Source: Shewanella piezotolerans WP3
GTDB lineage: Bacteria; Pseudomonadota; Gammaproteobacteria; Enterobacterales; Shewanellaceae
Direction of reading: 5' to 3'
Assembly (NCBI RefSeq): GCF_000014885.1
Contig: NC_011566.1
Location: 4,958,501 to 5,022,500, forward strand
Length of the DNA: 64,000 nt
The position numbers and the translations under genes were made by a program. Positions within the stretch are counted from its first letter, which is position 1. Each line of letters starts with the position of its first letter. Of this stretch, positions 54,893 to 64,000 are shown piece by piece. The notes under the pieces were generated by a model, which was given only the letters and a program-made list of their open reading frames with translations, searched no databases and was not told where the DNA came from.

Positions 54893-56302
54893 CTAACTCA
54901 GTAATTCAGCGGCTTTAACCAATGCCTCTTTCTCTTGTGGTGAACTTGTCATCTGCATTACTGATAACACCTGCTGTTCTAGCGATGCCCAAAGAGGTTC
55001 AATAACCGCTAACTCTTCTTTACTCGCATGCTCTTTAGCAAGTTTCAGTAAAGAGGCTGAAGCAACCACATCGATGCGACCCAACACACCATCGGCTAAT
55101 GCAATACTTAGCTCTATCATTGCCGGCACACTATGGCCGTACTTTATGACTTCACGTAAATAGGCTTCAGCTTGAGTGTAATCCTTTATAAGGCCAGTAT
55201 CATCATGCAGCATAGTCTGAGCTCTCGAAAACATCGCATCTATCTGCCCTTGCTCAGCGGCTTCCGCTAGCCAGTATTCACTCTTTATCGCATCTACTTC
55301 GCAACCTTCGCCACGCGCTAACATTAGTGCGAGATGAAACTGTGCGTGTGGAAAACCTGCTTTTGCCGCACGGCTGATATATTTATAAGCACACTGCAAA
55401 TCTGATTTTTGATAGTAGAGCACCCCTAAGTTAGCCATCGCTTCAGATTGCTCAAGCTTTGCTGCTTGGCTTAAATACTGCTCTGCGAGTTCAACATCGG
55501 CGGCAAAATGTTGACTACCAACTAAGTAGAAGTAACCTAATAGCGCCATCGCATTGGCAACGCCTGCCGCAGCAGCTTTGGCGATTGCTTGTTCGCCTGC
55601 AATAATATCAAATTCACCACTGTAACCGTGGATCAGCGCCACGCCATGTTCAAAGAGTGCATTGATATCATGCTCAGCAGCCTGAGAGAACCAGTAACTC
55701 GCTTGCTCAAAAGATGCAGTAGAACGCTCCTTTACACTGTCCTCACTACGCTCTTGCAAAGCAAGCTCTTGCTCTCTTTGCATTAATGCCCGCGCCTTGA
55801 GTGACATCCCCACCAAATATTGTGACTCGGCATCACGCTCCATCACTGCGCGGTAACACAGATCTCTCCCCGCTAGGGCGTCAAACTCTTCAAAGTAATA
55901 TTCAGGACAGGCATTACCAGTGATTTGCTTAAACAAGCTATCCACGAGCTGCAACAGGTTCTTAATCGCTCGCTGACTAAGCTGCTGTAATTGCTCCGGC
56001 GTTAGGTGATATTTTTCAGGATGCGCACCACGGTTTCCGTCCGTGCGTAATTTATGCAGTGCTCGAGTGGTTTTTACATCGATTAATCGACGTTGATTCA
56101 GTAACTCAATGCGGTCATAAAGGTTGGGGCTTTCAAAATGAATTGAACGTTTCTCAGCCAGTAAACTGGTCAGTTTATGACTAAAGCTTCTTACGTGCAG
56201 TAATGCCTGAGTAGGTACATCAGTAACAAAGCTTTTGGCTTTACGGTAGTCTTGTCCCAGCTCTGCCGAAAACTGATTAACGAATTCTATATCGTTTAAC
56301 AA
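54893..56302 (-). CDS. DUF4145 / Sel1-repeat protein
   Basis: 469 aa. The N-terminal ~125 residues resemble DUF4145 (LLAEKRSIHFESPNLYDRIEL, LHKLRTDGNRGAHPEKY), a domain often attached to nucleases or defence proteins but here standing before repeats. Residues ~165-430 are Sel1-type helical repeats (EASYWFSQAAEHDINALFEHG, YKYISRAAKAGFPHAQFHLA, SEYWLAEAAEQGQIDAMF), a protein-interaction scaffold. TTG start (56300-56302) with AGGAG six bases upstream. No partner gene evident. Confidence 0.82.
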   Translation of the reverse strand: MLNDIEFVNQFSAELGQDYRKAKSFVTDVPTQALLHVRSFSHKLTSLLAEKRSIHFESPNLYDRIELLNQRRLIDVKTTRALHKLRTDGNRGAHPEKYHLTPEQLQQLSQRAIKNLLQLVDSLFKQITGNACPEYYFEEFDALAGRDLCYRAVMERDAESQYLVGMSLKARALMQREQELALQERSEDSVKERSTASFEQASYWFSQAAEHDINALFEHGVALIHGYSGEFDIIAGEQAIAKAAAAGVANAMALLGYFYLVGSQHFAADVELAEQYLSQAAKLEQSEAMANLGVLYYQKSDLQCAYKYISRAAKAGFPHAQFHLALMLARGEGCEVDAIKSEYWLAEAAEQGQIDAMFSRAQTMLHDDTGLIKDYTQAEAYLREVIKYGHSVPAMIELSIALADGVLGRIDVVASASLLKLAKEHASKEELAVIEPLWASLEQQVLSVMQMTSSPQEKEALVKAAELLS

Positions 56303-56406
56303 GATACGCTCCTACGCCGCTAACTGCGCCACACAGTGATATGTTGAACTCTATCACGAGCATTTTATCCAATACTCGTGATAAAGCTGATTGGCAATAA
56401 ACGTGA

Positions 56407-57135
56407 TTACTGCTCTAGATTGCCCTGCACATCAGAGTCGTCACGCGCAACCATGTACAAACGGAACAGTGCTACGTTCACAAATAGACCGAAGAATGCC
56501 ACAACGACTTCGCCAACAAGCTGTAACGGCACGCCACCTAGCTGTGTTACCAGTGCCAATACGCCACCAGCAAGAGAAATAGGGATATAGATTAATAATA
56601 CCGTGATGGTTTTCAGCGTGATTGCTCCACTAAAAGTGAAACTACGCTTAATTGCTTCCAAGGGGGTTAACCGCTCTACAACTACCATAAAGTTAACGAA
56701 TGCGAGTCGAGCAAATAGATAAATACTTAGTACTAAGCCAATAATACCGAGCATTGGGTTAATCGCGAGCAATACAATAAATGGCCCCACTACCGCTAAG
56801 CCAGACAATACACCAGCCAACAAAAGGGTAGGTACAAAGTTCAGACTGGTTTTTAAGATCATAGCATTACTCGGACTGTGTCCTTGCGAGCGGATCTCTA
56901 AAAACAGTGTCAGAGCGGCGATAAGAAAGGAAAAAACCAACAACAACACCATCATAGCGACCATATGACTAGCGCCAAACTGCGGATTTTCAAGATCGGC
57001 AGCGTTAATTTCTAGGCTCAACCATAACTGTATACCCACTTGGATAAACAATACAGGCACCAGTAACGTGGCTAATTGACTAATATTATTACGAAAAAAA
57101 TTAAAAGCTTGAGTCAAGATGGCTGATAATGACAT
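56407..57135 (-). CDS. YciC-like (UPF0259) inner-membrane protein
   Basis: 242 aa from ATG 57133-57135, with GGAAT five bases upstream. Starts with ILTQAFNFFRNN and ends FRLYMVAR, as in YciC. Six or so hydrophobic segments. Role unknown; an envelope-stress or membrane function is the usual guess for the family. Confidence 0.75.
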   Translation of the reverse strand: MSLSAILTQAFNFFRNNISQLATLLVPVLFIQVGIQLWLSLEINAADLENPQFGASHMVAMMVLLLVFSFLIAALTLFLEIRSQGHSPSNAMILKTSLNFVPTLLLAGVLSGLAVVGPFIVLLAINPMLGIIGLVLSIYLFARLAFVNFMVVVERLTPLEAIKRSFTFSGAITLKTITVLLIYIPISLAGGVLALVTQLGGVPLQLVGEVVVAFFGLFVNVALFRLYMVARDDSDVQGNLEQ

Positions 57136-57320
57136 AGGGTATTCCAAAGATTGAAATTGAATAACACGAATTAAGGCTAAGGATACCCAAATTTGGTAAT
57201 TAATGCACAGTTCAAATCACGTATTTACTATTTCTGAAAAGTAAAAAAACTGCAAACGAACTGTTAAACCCGTTAAACTAATAAAAACCGCAACAGATAA
57301 ACCTTAAAAGGATGACCCTC

Positions 57321-57830
57321 ATGAAATTATTGACTGCGACCTTTCTAGCCATGCTTAGCCTTGTCTCGACTCAGGTTACCGCTCACGGGTTAGACTCGCT
57401 AACGGAAGTTACCAACGCTGTATCTAATCCTTCTGAATCAAGCGATTTAGTGGGTAGTGTAATGTCACAATTGGGGTTGAGCCAAGGCCAAGCTGAAGGT
57501 GGTTTAGGTAGCTTGCTATCATTAGCACAATCTTCTCTGGGTAGCAGTGACTTTAGCGCTATTTCAGACTCTATTCCTGGTATTGACGGCTTACTAGGTG
57601 CTGTGCCAGAGCTAGACAACGATTCAGGTATGTCTGGTCTACTTTCCAAGGCTGGCGGGTTCGGTGAATCATTACAGGGCGGAGCGATGGTTTATGATGC
57701 TTTCGAAAAGCTAGGGATCTCAAAAGATCTTGCCGCGCCTATGGTCGATATCGTTAAAGGCTACCTTGATGCTAATGGCACTTCTGGCACTTCTGATCTG
57801 CTGATGAAAGGGCTAAGTGCTATTTTATAA
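57321..57830 (+). CDS. Secreted DUF2780 (VcgC/VcgE-like) protein
   Basis: 169 aa from ATG 57321 (AAGGA eight bases upstream; the ATG at 57312 overlaps that site). Signal peptide 1-21 ending TQVTA. The mature part is rich in Gly, Ser, Leu and Asp, with QAEGGLGSLLSLAQSSLGSS and SIPGIDGLLGAVPEL typical of DUF2780. Function unknown. Family B element follows 80 bases on. Confidence 0.85.
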   Translation: MKLLTATFLAMLSLVSTQVTAHGLDSLTEVTNAVSNPSESSDLVGSVMSQLGLSQGQAEGGLGSLLSLAQSSLGSSDFSAISDSIPGIDGLLGAVPELDNDSGMSGLLSKAGGFGESLQGGAMVYDAFEKLGISKDLAAPMVDIVKGYLDANGTSGTSDLLMKGLSAIL

Positions 57831-57911
57831 GCTTCATTGATATCTTGGCTTATCATTGACACTATCAATGTAAGCCAATATTGAACTCTCTCTTTATTTG
57901 TAGCTCTAAGT

Positions 57912-58289
57912 TATATCCATCCGACCTGAAAATGCAGGATTCAGTGGGAGTTTAATGGGTTTCGTCACAGGTTCATTGCTGCATGCTGAACCTAAGCACC
58001 TACATCTGACCTCCAGGGATGGAGGGAATGCCTCTAGCATGTCAGGAACATACTAGGCCATGTAGGCGAGACATTGATTGCAGCTGATGGTCGCTCCCTT
58101 GGTAAAATCAATAACACAGAGTAAAGCCCATGCTTTTTATATAAGAAACGCCCATCGAAAAAGGGGTTATGCAAGCCCATTTCGTTGTTGCGGTAACTTA
58201 AAAGGGAATAACTATTTCCAGGTTAACGCGCCTACAATTGAACTAGCACAACACCTCTGAAACGAGTATTTTCAAGTGGGATGGGTATA
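57912..58289. mobile_element. MITE-like element, family B copy 4, long form (378 bp)
   Basis: Inverted relative to copy 3. TATATCCATCC...GGATGGGTATA ends. It carries the same ~100-base module (about 57970-58073). Core present with one change (AACTATTTCC). Confidence 0.85.
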
Positions 58290-58444
58290 TATTCACCGTA
58301 ATGACATTTAGTAAATAGCTCATTCAGTTCGACTTAAAGCTGCCATTAAAAGTGTATAGATGAGACAACAATGTCCGGACTTACGCAAACAGCTGCTACT
58401 GATAACGCTGGAGTGTAATGGCTATTACCTATTGAGGAGTTTAC

Positions 58445-58903
58445 ATGCTTGCCAAGCTAAAACAGTTTTTTGAATCCCCTAATCAGACATTATCTGCCCA
58501 GGAGCAAGCTCATCATCTTAACCTAGCGGCTGCAAGTTTATTGCTAGAAGTTGTTATGGCCGATGAAACCATGTCAGATGAAGAAGCCAAGATACTGCCC
58601 GAGTTGCTTACCACCACCTTAGGCTTATCAGTAAATGATGTCGGCGCATTGATACAAGACGCGACCGTATCGCAGAGTAATTCGACCTCTTTGTTCGAAT
58701 TTACCCAAGCGATTAATGACAATTTTGATATTGAACAAAAGCAGCAACTAATCTTAGCTATGTGGCGCCTTGCCTATGCTGACGGTCATCTTTGCCAATA
58801 TGAAGACCAGATGATCCGTCGCACTTCAGAGCTGCTTTACTTAAGACATAGCGAGCTTATTCAGATGCGTAATCTCGCCATTGAAACACAACAGACGCCT
58901 TAG
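58445..58903 (+). CDS. TerB-family protein
   Basis: 152 aa all-helical cytosolic protein of the COG4103 TerB-like type. Paired acidic motifs ADETMSDEEAKIL and AYADGHLCQYEDQMIRR (near residues 39-51 and 116-132) are the metal-binding-like repeats of TerB. No other ter genes nearby, so tellurite resistance is not implied. One base separates its stop from the convergent gene. Confidence 0.8.
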   Translation: MLAKLKQFFESPNQTLSAQEQAHHLNLAAASLLLEVVMADETMSDEEAKILPELLTTTLGLSVNDVGALIQDATVSQSNSTSLFEFTQAINDNFDIEQKQQLILAMWRLAYADGHLCQYEDQMIRRTSELLYLRHSELIQMRNLAIETQQTP

Positions 58904-58904
58904 G

Positions 58905-60161
58905 TTACTCAGTGACCCATTGTTTACGGCTGAGGTGCGCTTTCTGTAGCCATAATATTGGAAATAACACCAACATTAAGAGTATGGCGTAAGCCATATT
59001 CCAACCTAATGCGAAACCAATAACACCACATAACATGCAACTCAGAGCGACCAAAGGCAGATAACGCTTGCTCAGCAACTTCCCCGCAGCGAACATAGCC
59101 GCTAAGTAGATAATGACAAACACGCCATTACTCCAAGCAATCAGATCTTCTAGTTGCTGACCTGTTGCATAGGTCAAAATTATCACCAATGCCATTGAAA
59201 CCAGTACTGCGATTGATGCACGAGCAGGAGAATTGTGCTGATTTAGCTTGTTAAAGTATTTAGGCAACACACCGTCACGACTAAAACTCCAGATAAGCCT
59301 AGAGACACTGGCGGTATAAACATTAACGGTCGCCAAACCACTAACAATCCCTAGAATGCCGATGACCTGAGCTCCATAACCACCCAGCAAGCTATCGAAC
59401 ACTCCAACCATTGCTACAGGCTTTTCACTGGGGACGACAAGCAGCAGCAAAGTACACGCTAAATAGACAATACCCACCAGCACAGTGCCAATAAACATCG
59501 CCGGGATCATATCTCGCTTAGGGTTACGAAAATCGCCCGCCAGATGCGTCATTGCTTCAATACCAAGAAAGCTCCAAAAAGCGATACCTACAGCTGCCAT
59601 CACTAAACTCACGTTAGGGCTATCTTGATGGGTAAAGGATTCAAGCTCAGACAGGCTCATTCCGACACCACCAAAAAGTGCCACAACTACCGAAACAATC
59701 GCTAAGGTTAAAGCAAACTGCAGTTTGGCAGAGACTTGAATGCCTCTTAAATTTAACAGCAGCAATACACCAAGCAGTAACAATTCAGTCGCCACCTGCG
59801 CCCAACCCTCTATCGGCACCAGAGCATTCACAAATTGGAAAGTCATTAGAATTGCTGCTGGCGCGCCAATAGGCACAACCAGCAGAAACATTAACCCTAT
59901 GGTTCGGCCCGCGGTGCGGCCAAAAGCCTTTTCAACGAAATACGCTGGGCCTGCGGCATGGGGCATTACACTGGCTAAACGGCCAAACACTAAGGTCACA
60001 GGAATAATGGCCAGAGTGAGCACTAGCCAAGCGATTAATGCGCCCTGTCCCGCCGTTGCTATGGTCATTTGCGGTAAAATAAAGACTCCCGTCCCCAACA
60101 AAGTGGTGGCCATTAAGCCGGCACCTTGCCAACGTCCTATTGTTGCTGATATTTGATTCAT
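58905..60161 (-). CDS. yjeH: Amino-acid exporter, YjeH-like (APC superfamily)
   Basis: 418 aa, about 12 helices. E. coli YjeH exports methionine and branched-chain amino acids. Shared signature GTGVFILPQ in helix 1, VPIGAPAAI, and WSFLGIEAMTHLAGDFRNPKRD before helix 7. ATG 60161. Divergent from an Lrp/AsnC regulator across 142 bases, the usual arrangement of a regulator and its exporter. Substrate by similarity only. Confidence 0.85.
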   Translation of the reverse strand: MNQISATIGRWQGAGLMATTLLGTGVFILPQMTIATAGQGALIAWLVLTLAIIPVTLVFGRLASVMPHAAGPAYFVEKAFGRTAGRTIGLMFLLVVPIGAPAAILMTFQFVNALVPIEGWAQVATELLLLGVLLLLNLRGIQVSAKLQFALTLAIVSVVVALFGGVGMSLSELESFTHQDSPNVSLVMAAVGIAFWSFLGIEAMTHLAGDFRNPKRDMIPAMFIGTVLVGIVYLACTLLLLVVPSEKPVAMVGVFDSLLGGYGAQVIGILGIVSGLATVNVYTASVSRLIWSFSRDGVLPKYFNKLNQHNSPARASIAVLVSMALVIILTYATGQQLEDLIAWSNGVFVIIYLAAMFAAGKLLSKRYLPLVALSCMLCGVIGFALGWNMAYAILLMLVLFPILWLQKAHLSRKQWVTE

Positions 60162-60303
60162 CTCATATACTCACTGACTTCAATGGCACCATTATAGTTC
60201 TAGACTTAACTGCAATCTGCGTTTGTTCGCAATCAAGATCACCGAAGATACCAGCATTTTGTCGGTATTCCATTTACTTACCGCCATTATGTGGGAATAC
60301 ACT

Positions 60304-60732
60304 ATGGATAAGTTTGATAACGCTATTGTAGCGGCCTTAAGAACCGATGCACGCCGCAGTATCTCTGATATTGCAACGGAGGTTAACTTATCACGCTCTG
60401 CAGTCACAGAACGAATAAAGAAGATGGAAAAGAACGGTACCATTCGTGGCTATCAAGTACTGCTAAGTGCTTCGCAAACAGAAGGGGTAACGGCCTATTT
60501 TGAAATCCGTCATCAATGTCCTAACTGTGCAGATATCGTTAAAGTGTTCCGTACCATTCCAGAGATCATTACCTGTAGAGGTATCACTGGCGATATGGAT
60601 CTTTTAGTTTATGTGAATGCACCGTCAATGAAGCGATTGCATCAAATTCGAGAATTTATCGATGCACACCCCGATATCACTAAAATTAAAACTCATGTGG
60701 TGATGAGTGAGTGGATTGATAATCAGGGTTAG
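60304..60732 (+). CDS. Lrp/AsnC-family regulator
   Basis: 142 aa from ATG 60304, with GGGA eight bases before. Frame extension upstream to 60223 has no ribosome site. Helix-turn-helix RRSISDIATEVNLSRSAVTERI at about residues 14-35, then the RAM effector domain with GDMDLLVYV. Probably senses an amino acid and controls the divergent exporter. Confidence 0.88.
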   Translation: MDKFDNAIVAALRTDARRSISDIATEVNLSRSAVTERIKKMEKNGTIRGYQVLLSASQTEGVTAYFEIRHQCPNCADIVKVFRTIPEIITCRGITGDMDLLVYVNAPSMKRLHQIREFIDAHPDITKIKTHVVMSEWIDNQG

Positions 60733-60867
60733 CAGCTTTTGCAGTTATCGTTGCCATTAGAGATTTCCACAACGGAACCTTTTAGGTTTTAATAAAACCA
60801 AAGCTGATCATATTCCTTTACGCTAAAGCAAGTTAAACTAGCTTTATCATTGGGATGGTAATTATCT

Positions 60868-62577
60868 ATGCAAACTGAACATACAGCTGAACTGAACTTG
60901 TTATGGGGAACGTTGATCTTAGAGGAGCTTGCTCGTCTAGGCGTTAAACACGTGTGTATGGCACCGGGTTCTCGCTCAACTCCTCTAACCCTTGCCGCCG
61001 CCAAGCAGGCAAGTCTTCAGCAGCACCTGCATTTCGATGAGCGTGGCCTAGGTTTTATGGCTCTTGGCCTGGCTAAAGCCAGCGCGGCACCAGTGGCGAT
61101 AATTACCACTTCAGGTACCGCGGTTGCCAACCTATATCCTGCAATTATTGAAGCTTGGTTAACCCAAGTGCCGCTTATCGTGCTCTCAGGCGACCGCCCA
61201 CCAGAACTGATTGACTGCGGCGCCAATCAAGCCATAAGCCAGCCAGCAATATTTGCCCAGTATGCCAAACCACTCAATCTACCGACGCCAGCTCTCAATA
61301 TCAGCCCGGCAGCACTATTAAGCAGTATCGATGATGCAGTGAGCAATCATACCCAACCAGTACATATAAACTGTATGTACCGTGAACCGCTCTACCCCGC
61401 TGAGCCACAAGCCGATTTTAGCCAATATTTAAAACCTGTTGCCCACTGGCTGCAAGATAGTGCCCCCTATATTCAGTACGCTGCAAATACGGCATCACAA
61501 CTCCCAACTGCTGATGCGCTAGCGCGATTTGTCCATGGCAAAGGGGTGATTGTCGCAGCAACGCTGCCTCCAGAGCACGATCCACAACAGCTTATCGCAC
61601 TGTCTATTAAGCTCGGCTGGCCAATTGTTACAGACGCACAGTCGCAACTTAGACAAAGTAATGCCGCCATTGGCAATATCGATCAACTGCTATTGCATCC
61701 GAAATCTCAAGCGATATTGGCACAAGCGGAAAAGGTACTGGTATTTGGTGGTCGTATTTTATCAAAGCGACTCATCAGCTATTTAAACGAAAAACAGTGG
61801 AAGGATTACTGGCAAGTCTTGCCCCAGCAACAAAGGCTCGACCCTAGCCATAAAGCCAAACAGCAGTGGATAGCCAAAGCTGATACCTTTAGCCAGTTGC
61901 CATGGCCGCGCTCCTCCGAGGCGCAGTGGGCACTAGCTCTCACACAGCATAATGCAGCACTAGAGACACTATTCCAACAACAGATAGACCATGCTGACTT
62001 TGGTGAAGCACAGGCCATTAGAGCCATCGCACAACGACAAACCTCAGCGCAGCAATTATTCATTGGTAATAGCTTGCCGGTACGATTATTTGATATGTAT
62101 GCGCCTATCACTGCTGACTATGCCAATATCTTTACCAATCGCGGGGCATCGGGGATTGATGGTCTGTTAGCGACGGCAGCCGGGGTTGCGATTGCAGATA
62201 AAAAACCAACAACATTGATTATTGGCGATATCTCTCAGCTACATGATCTCAATTCACTGGCGATTGCCCGAACGGTATCTAGCTCCTTTGTGATTGTTAT
62301 CCTCAATAACGATGGCGGCAATATATTTAATCTATTGCCAGTACCTAACGAGCAGCTAAGAACCGATTACTACCGTTTATCCCATGGCCTTGAATTTGGT
62401 TTCGGTGCAGCAATGTTCGGTTTAGCCTATAACCAAGTCGACAACCTCGATGACTTTATTGAATCTTATGAGTACGCCATGACATATGCAGGCCCATCGG
62501 TCATTGAAGTCAGCGTGGCGCAGAACCAAGCGAGTGATCAAATAGCAGCTATTGCCACTTGGGTAAAACAGAGCTAA
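60868..62577 (+). CDS. menD: MenD, SEPHCHC synthase
   Basis: Thiamine-diphosphate enzyme joining isochorismate and 2-oxoglutarate in menaquinone synthesis. 569 aa. CMAPGSRSTPLTLA near residues 30-43, DERGLGFMALG, and the cofactor block GDISQLHDLNSL...NNDGGNIFNLLP all intact. First of menD-menH-menC. Menaquinone is the anaerobic electron carrier. Confidence 0.97.
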   Translation: MQTEHTAELNLLWGTLILEELARLGVKHVCMAPGSRSTPLTLAAAKQASLQQHLHFDERGLGFMALGLAKASAAPVAIITTSGTAVANLYPAIIEAWLTQVPLIVLSGDRPPELIDCGANQAISQPAIFAQYAKPLNLPTPALNISPAALLSSIDDAVSNHTQPVHINCMYREPLYPAEPQADFSQYLKPVAHWLQDSAPYIQYAANTASQLPTADALARFVHGKGVIVAATLPPEHDPQQLIALSIKLGWPIVTDAQSQLRQSNAAIGNIDQLLLHPKSQAILAQAEKVLVFGGRILSKRLISYLNEKQWKDYWQVLPQQQRLDPSHKAKQQWIAKADTFSQLPWPRSSEAQWALALTQHNAALETLFQQQIDHADFGEAQAIRAIAQRQTSAQQLFIGNSLPVRLFDMYAPITADYANIFTNRGASGIDGLLATAAGVAIADKKPTTLIIGDISQLHDLNSLAIARTVSSSFVIVILNNDGGNIFNLLPVPNEQLRTDYYRLSHGLEFGFGAAMFGLAYNQVDNLDDFIESYEYAMTYAGPSVIEVSVAQNQASDQIAAIATWVKQS

Positions 62578-63377
62578 TGCTGAGTTATCGCAGCCAAGGT
62601 CAGCCTAACAAACCAGCCATTGTGCTGCTGCATGGTTTCTTAGGAGATAAACAAGATTGGTCAGCTATCACCGCTGTGCTCGCTGAACAATATTACTGCA
62701 TTAGCATCGATCTTCCTGGCCATGGCGACAGCTTCAACCAATTGTTGCCTACGCCTGGGTTTGAAACTTGCTGCGAACTCATTCAGCAAACAGTCTCTAA
62801 GCTAGGTATAAAACAGTATCACCTCGTTGGTTATTCGCTTGGCGGCCGTATTGCACTGCATCTGGCTCGCCGCTATCCTAGCTGTGTACTAAGCCTTATC
62901 TTAGAATCTTGCCATCCAGGTCTACAATCCGAGCAAGATAAAGCACAACGGAAAATCAATGATGCGCAATGGGCAGACAAGCTCGCCCATCTTGATATCA
63001 CAGCATTTTTAACTCTGTGGTACCAACAAGCCGTTTTTACCGACCTCAGCATCACTGAACAACAAACGATGATTAAACGCCGCAGTGGTAATAATGGCGC
63101 AAAACTGAGCAATTGTTATCAAGCCACTTCACTGGCACAGCAAGCTGACTTGTGGGATACGCCTGCGGTTATCAGTGCGCCCTGTTTTTTTATTGCAGGT
63201 GTTGATGACAAAAAATTTCTGTCACTGGCCACTCGCTGGCAGCAACAATACCCACTCAAGCTTTATCCAGTTAATGCCAGTGGCCATAATATTCATAGCG
63301 CAGCACCTGATACCTTTAGCCAGTTAATCTTGCGGCTACTCAACCCCCTTGCCGTTAACCCAACATTACCTAAATAG
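62577..63377 (+). CDS. menH: MenH, SHCHC synthase (alpha/beta hydrolase)
   Basis: Eliminates pyruvate from the MenD product. 266 aa from ATG 62577, which shares its A with the menD TAA (TAATG), so translational coupling is likely. Nucleophile Ser in VGYSLGGR (near residue 89), active His in ASGHNIH near the end, oxyanion region LLHGFLGDKQDW. Second gene of the men operon. Confidence 0.95.
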   Translation: MLSYRSQGQPNKPAIVLLHGFLGDKQDWSAITAVLAEQYYCISIDLPGHGDSFNQLLPTPGFETCCELIQQTVSKLGIKQYHLVGYSLGGRIALHLARRYPSCVLSLILESCHPGLQSEQDKAQRKINDAQWADKLAHLDITAFLTLWYQQAVFTDLSITEQQTMIKRRSGNNGAKLSNCYQATSLAQQADLWDTPAVISAPCFFIAGVDDKKFLSLATRWQQQYPLKLYPVNASGHNIHSAAPDTFSQLILRLLNPLAVNPTLPK

Positions 63378-63385
63378 GCCTCTAA

Positions 63386-64000
63386 ATGCTTCTGAGTAAA
63401 CTTAGCCTTTATCAATTCAGTGTTGAACTCGATCGATTACTGCCTGTGGGTAAACAACGGATAGATAACCGTAGCGGCTTAGTTCTGGCAGCAACAGCTA
63501 TTGCAGATAATGATGAACGCACTGAGTATGTCGAGATTTCTCCTCTTACAGGTATCGATGTCGACGGCAACCAACTCACAGGCTTTAGTCAGCACTCCTT
63601 AGCCCAAACCGTTACAGAACTAAATGACAACTTACCCGCACTGCTGCAACAGCCTGTCGATTCGCTGTTAGATTTAGCAGATAATACTGAGCAGAGTGCT
63701 ATCGCCTTTGGTTTAAGCTTGATGCACGCCAAACTGATGGGCTCACTTAACGGCCATAGCCTCGAGAGCCGCACCATACCGCTTATCTATCGCAATCAAG
63801 ATGAACCACTGACAGCAGTTGCCGAACGAGTACAAGCACTTGGCAGTAATGTCCATTCAGTAAAAGTTAAAGTGGCACAGACATCTCTAGAGGATGAAAT
63901 CCAGCTTATTCATCAAATATTAGCGATTCGTCCAGACCTAAAACTGAGACTCGATGCCAATCGTGGCTTTGAGTTACAGCAAGCGATCGAATTTATCGCC
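63386..64000 (+). CDS. menC: MenC, o-succinylbenzoate synthase (3' end outside window)
   Basis: Enolase-superfamily dehydratase making o-succinylbenzoate. Begins MLLSKLSLYQFSVELDRLLP; 205 codons are visible to the window edge, reading without a stop. Catalytic lysine region SVKVKVA (KxK) and the metal-ligand stretch LRLDANRGF are present. Eight bases after menH; co-transcribed. Confidence 0.95.
   Translation, partial: MLLSKLSLYQFSVELDRLLPVGKQRIDNRSGLVLAATAIADNDERTEYVEISPLTGIDVDGNQLTGFSQHSLAQTVTELNDNLPALLQQPVDSLLDLADNTEQSAIAFGLSLMHAKLMGSLNGHSLESRTIPLIYRNQDEPLTAVAERVQALGSNVHSVKVKVAQTSLEDEIQLIHQILAIRPDLKLRLDANRGFELQQAIEFIA

Noticed and set aside
1..64000. CRISPR arrays, tRNA or rRNA genes, prophage
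   Set aside because: No regularly spaced direct repeats, cloverleaf sequences, rRNA blocks or phage genes were seen. The only clustered repeats are the tandem arrays and MITEs listed.

Overview
The window reads as chromosome of a Shewanella-like marine gammaproteobacterium. The gene order acnB / lpdA-aceF-aceE-pdhR / ampE-ampD / nadC / pilA-pilB-pilC-pilD / coaE-zapD-yacG-mutT is the old syntenic block also found near the E. coli origin-proximal 2-3 min region. The number of c-di-GMP proteins, a two-component-propeller sensor and a menaquinone cluster also fit Shewanella. The genus call is inference from synteny and protein similarity recalled from memory; no search was run.

Layout. 1-1658: hemE (partial, minus), a likely small RNA with its own promoter and terminator, then rsd. 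1771-5482: acnB and a HAD sugar phosphatase. 5483-9883: an accessory island holding two integron-type gene cassettes (6071-7048 and 7049-7452) with recognisable attC sites but no integrase in the window, followed by a complete group II intron (7532-9692) with its reverse transcriptase. 9943-18919: an M13 metallopeptidase lipoprotein, a patatin-type Vd autotransporter and a 1.5k-residue Reg_prop/Y_Y_Y/PAS/GGDEF/EAL signalling protein, all on the minus strand. 19350-28132: pyruvate dehydrogenase operon under a perfect PdhR operator, then ampE and ampD. 28618-37761: nadC, a type IVa pilus cluster and coaE-zapD-yacG-mutT on the plus strand. 38221-49450: an M16 peptidase pair, a PilZ protein, a putative metalloprotease, a methyltransferase wrecked by repeat elements, and two EAL proteins. 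49668-60732: tapT, an MFS exporter with divergent LysR regulator, several conserved hypotheticals, and an amino-acid exporter with divergent Lrp-type regulator. 60868-64000: menD-menH-menC (menC runs off the end).

Two families of short non-coding inverted-repeat elements (MITE-like) recur. Family A has three copies, ends TACCAATTGC, and is flanked by TAA/TTA duplications. Family B has four copies, ends TATACCC, and duplicates TA. They share an internal core, AAAAGGGAATAACCATTTCT. Between 43093 and 44727 three of them cluster; one of each family lies inside the same methyltransferase gene.

Functionally, the core genes feed central carbon metabolism (AceEF-Lpd to AcnB), peptidoglycan recycling (AmpD/AmpE), cofactor synthesis (heme, NAD, CoA, menaquinone) and type IV pili. 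The c-di-GMP proteins and the PilZ receptor could link to surface behaviour, but that link is inferred from co-location only. The least ordinary parts are the integrase-less cassettes beside a group II intron, the two MITE families with their shared core, and the candidate small RNA between hemE and rsd.
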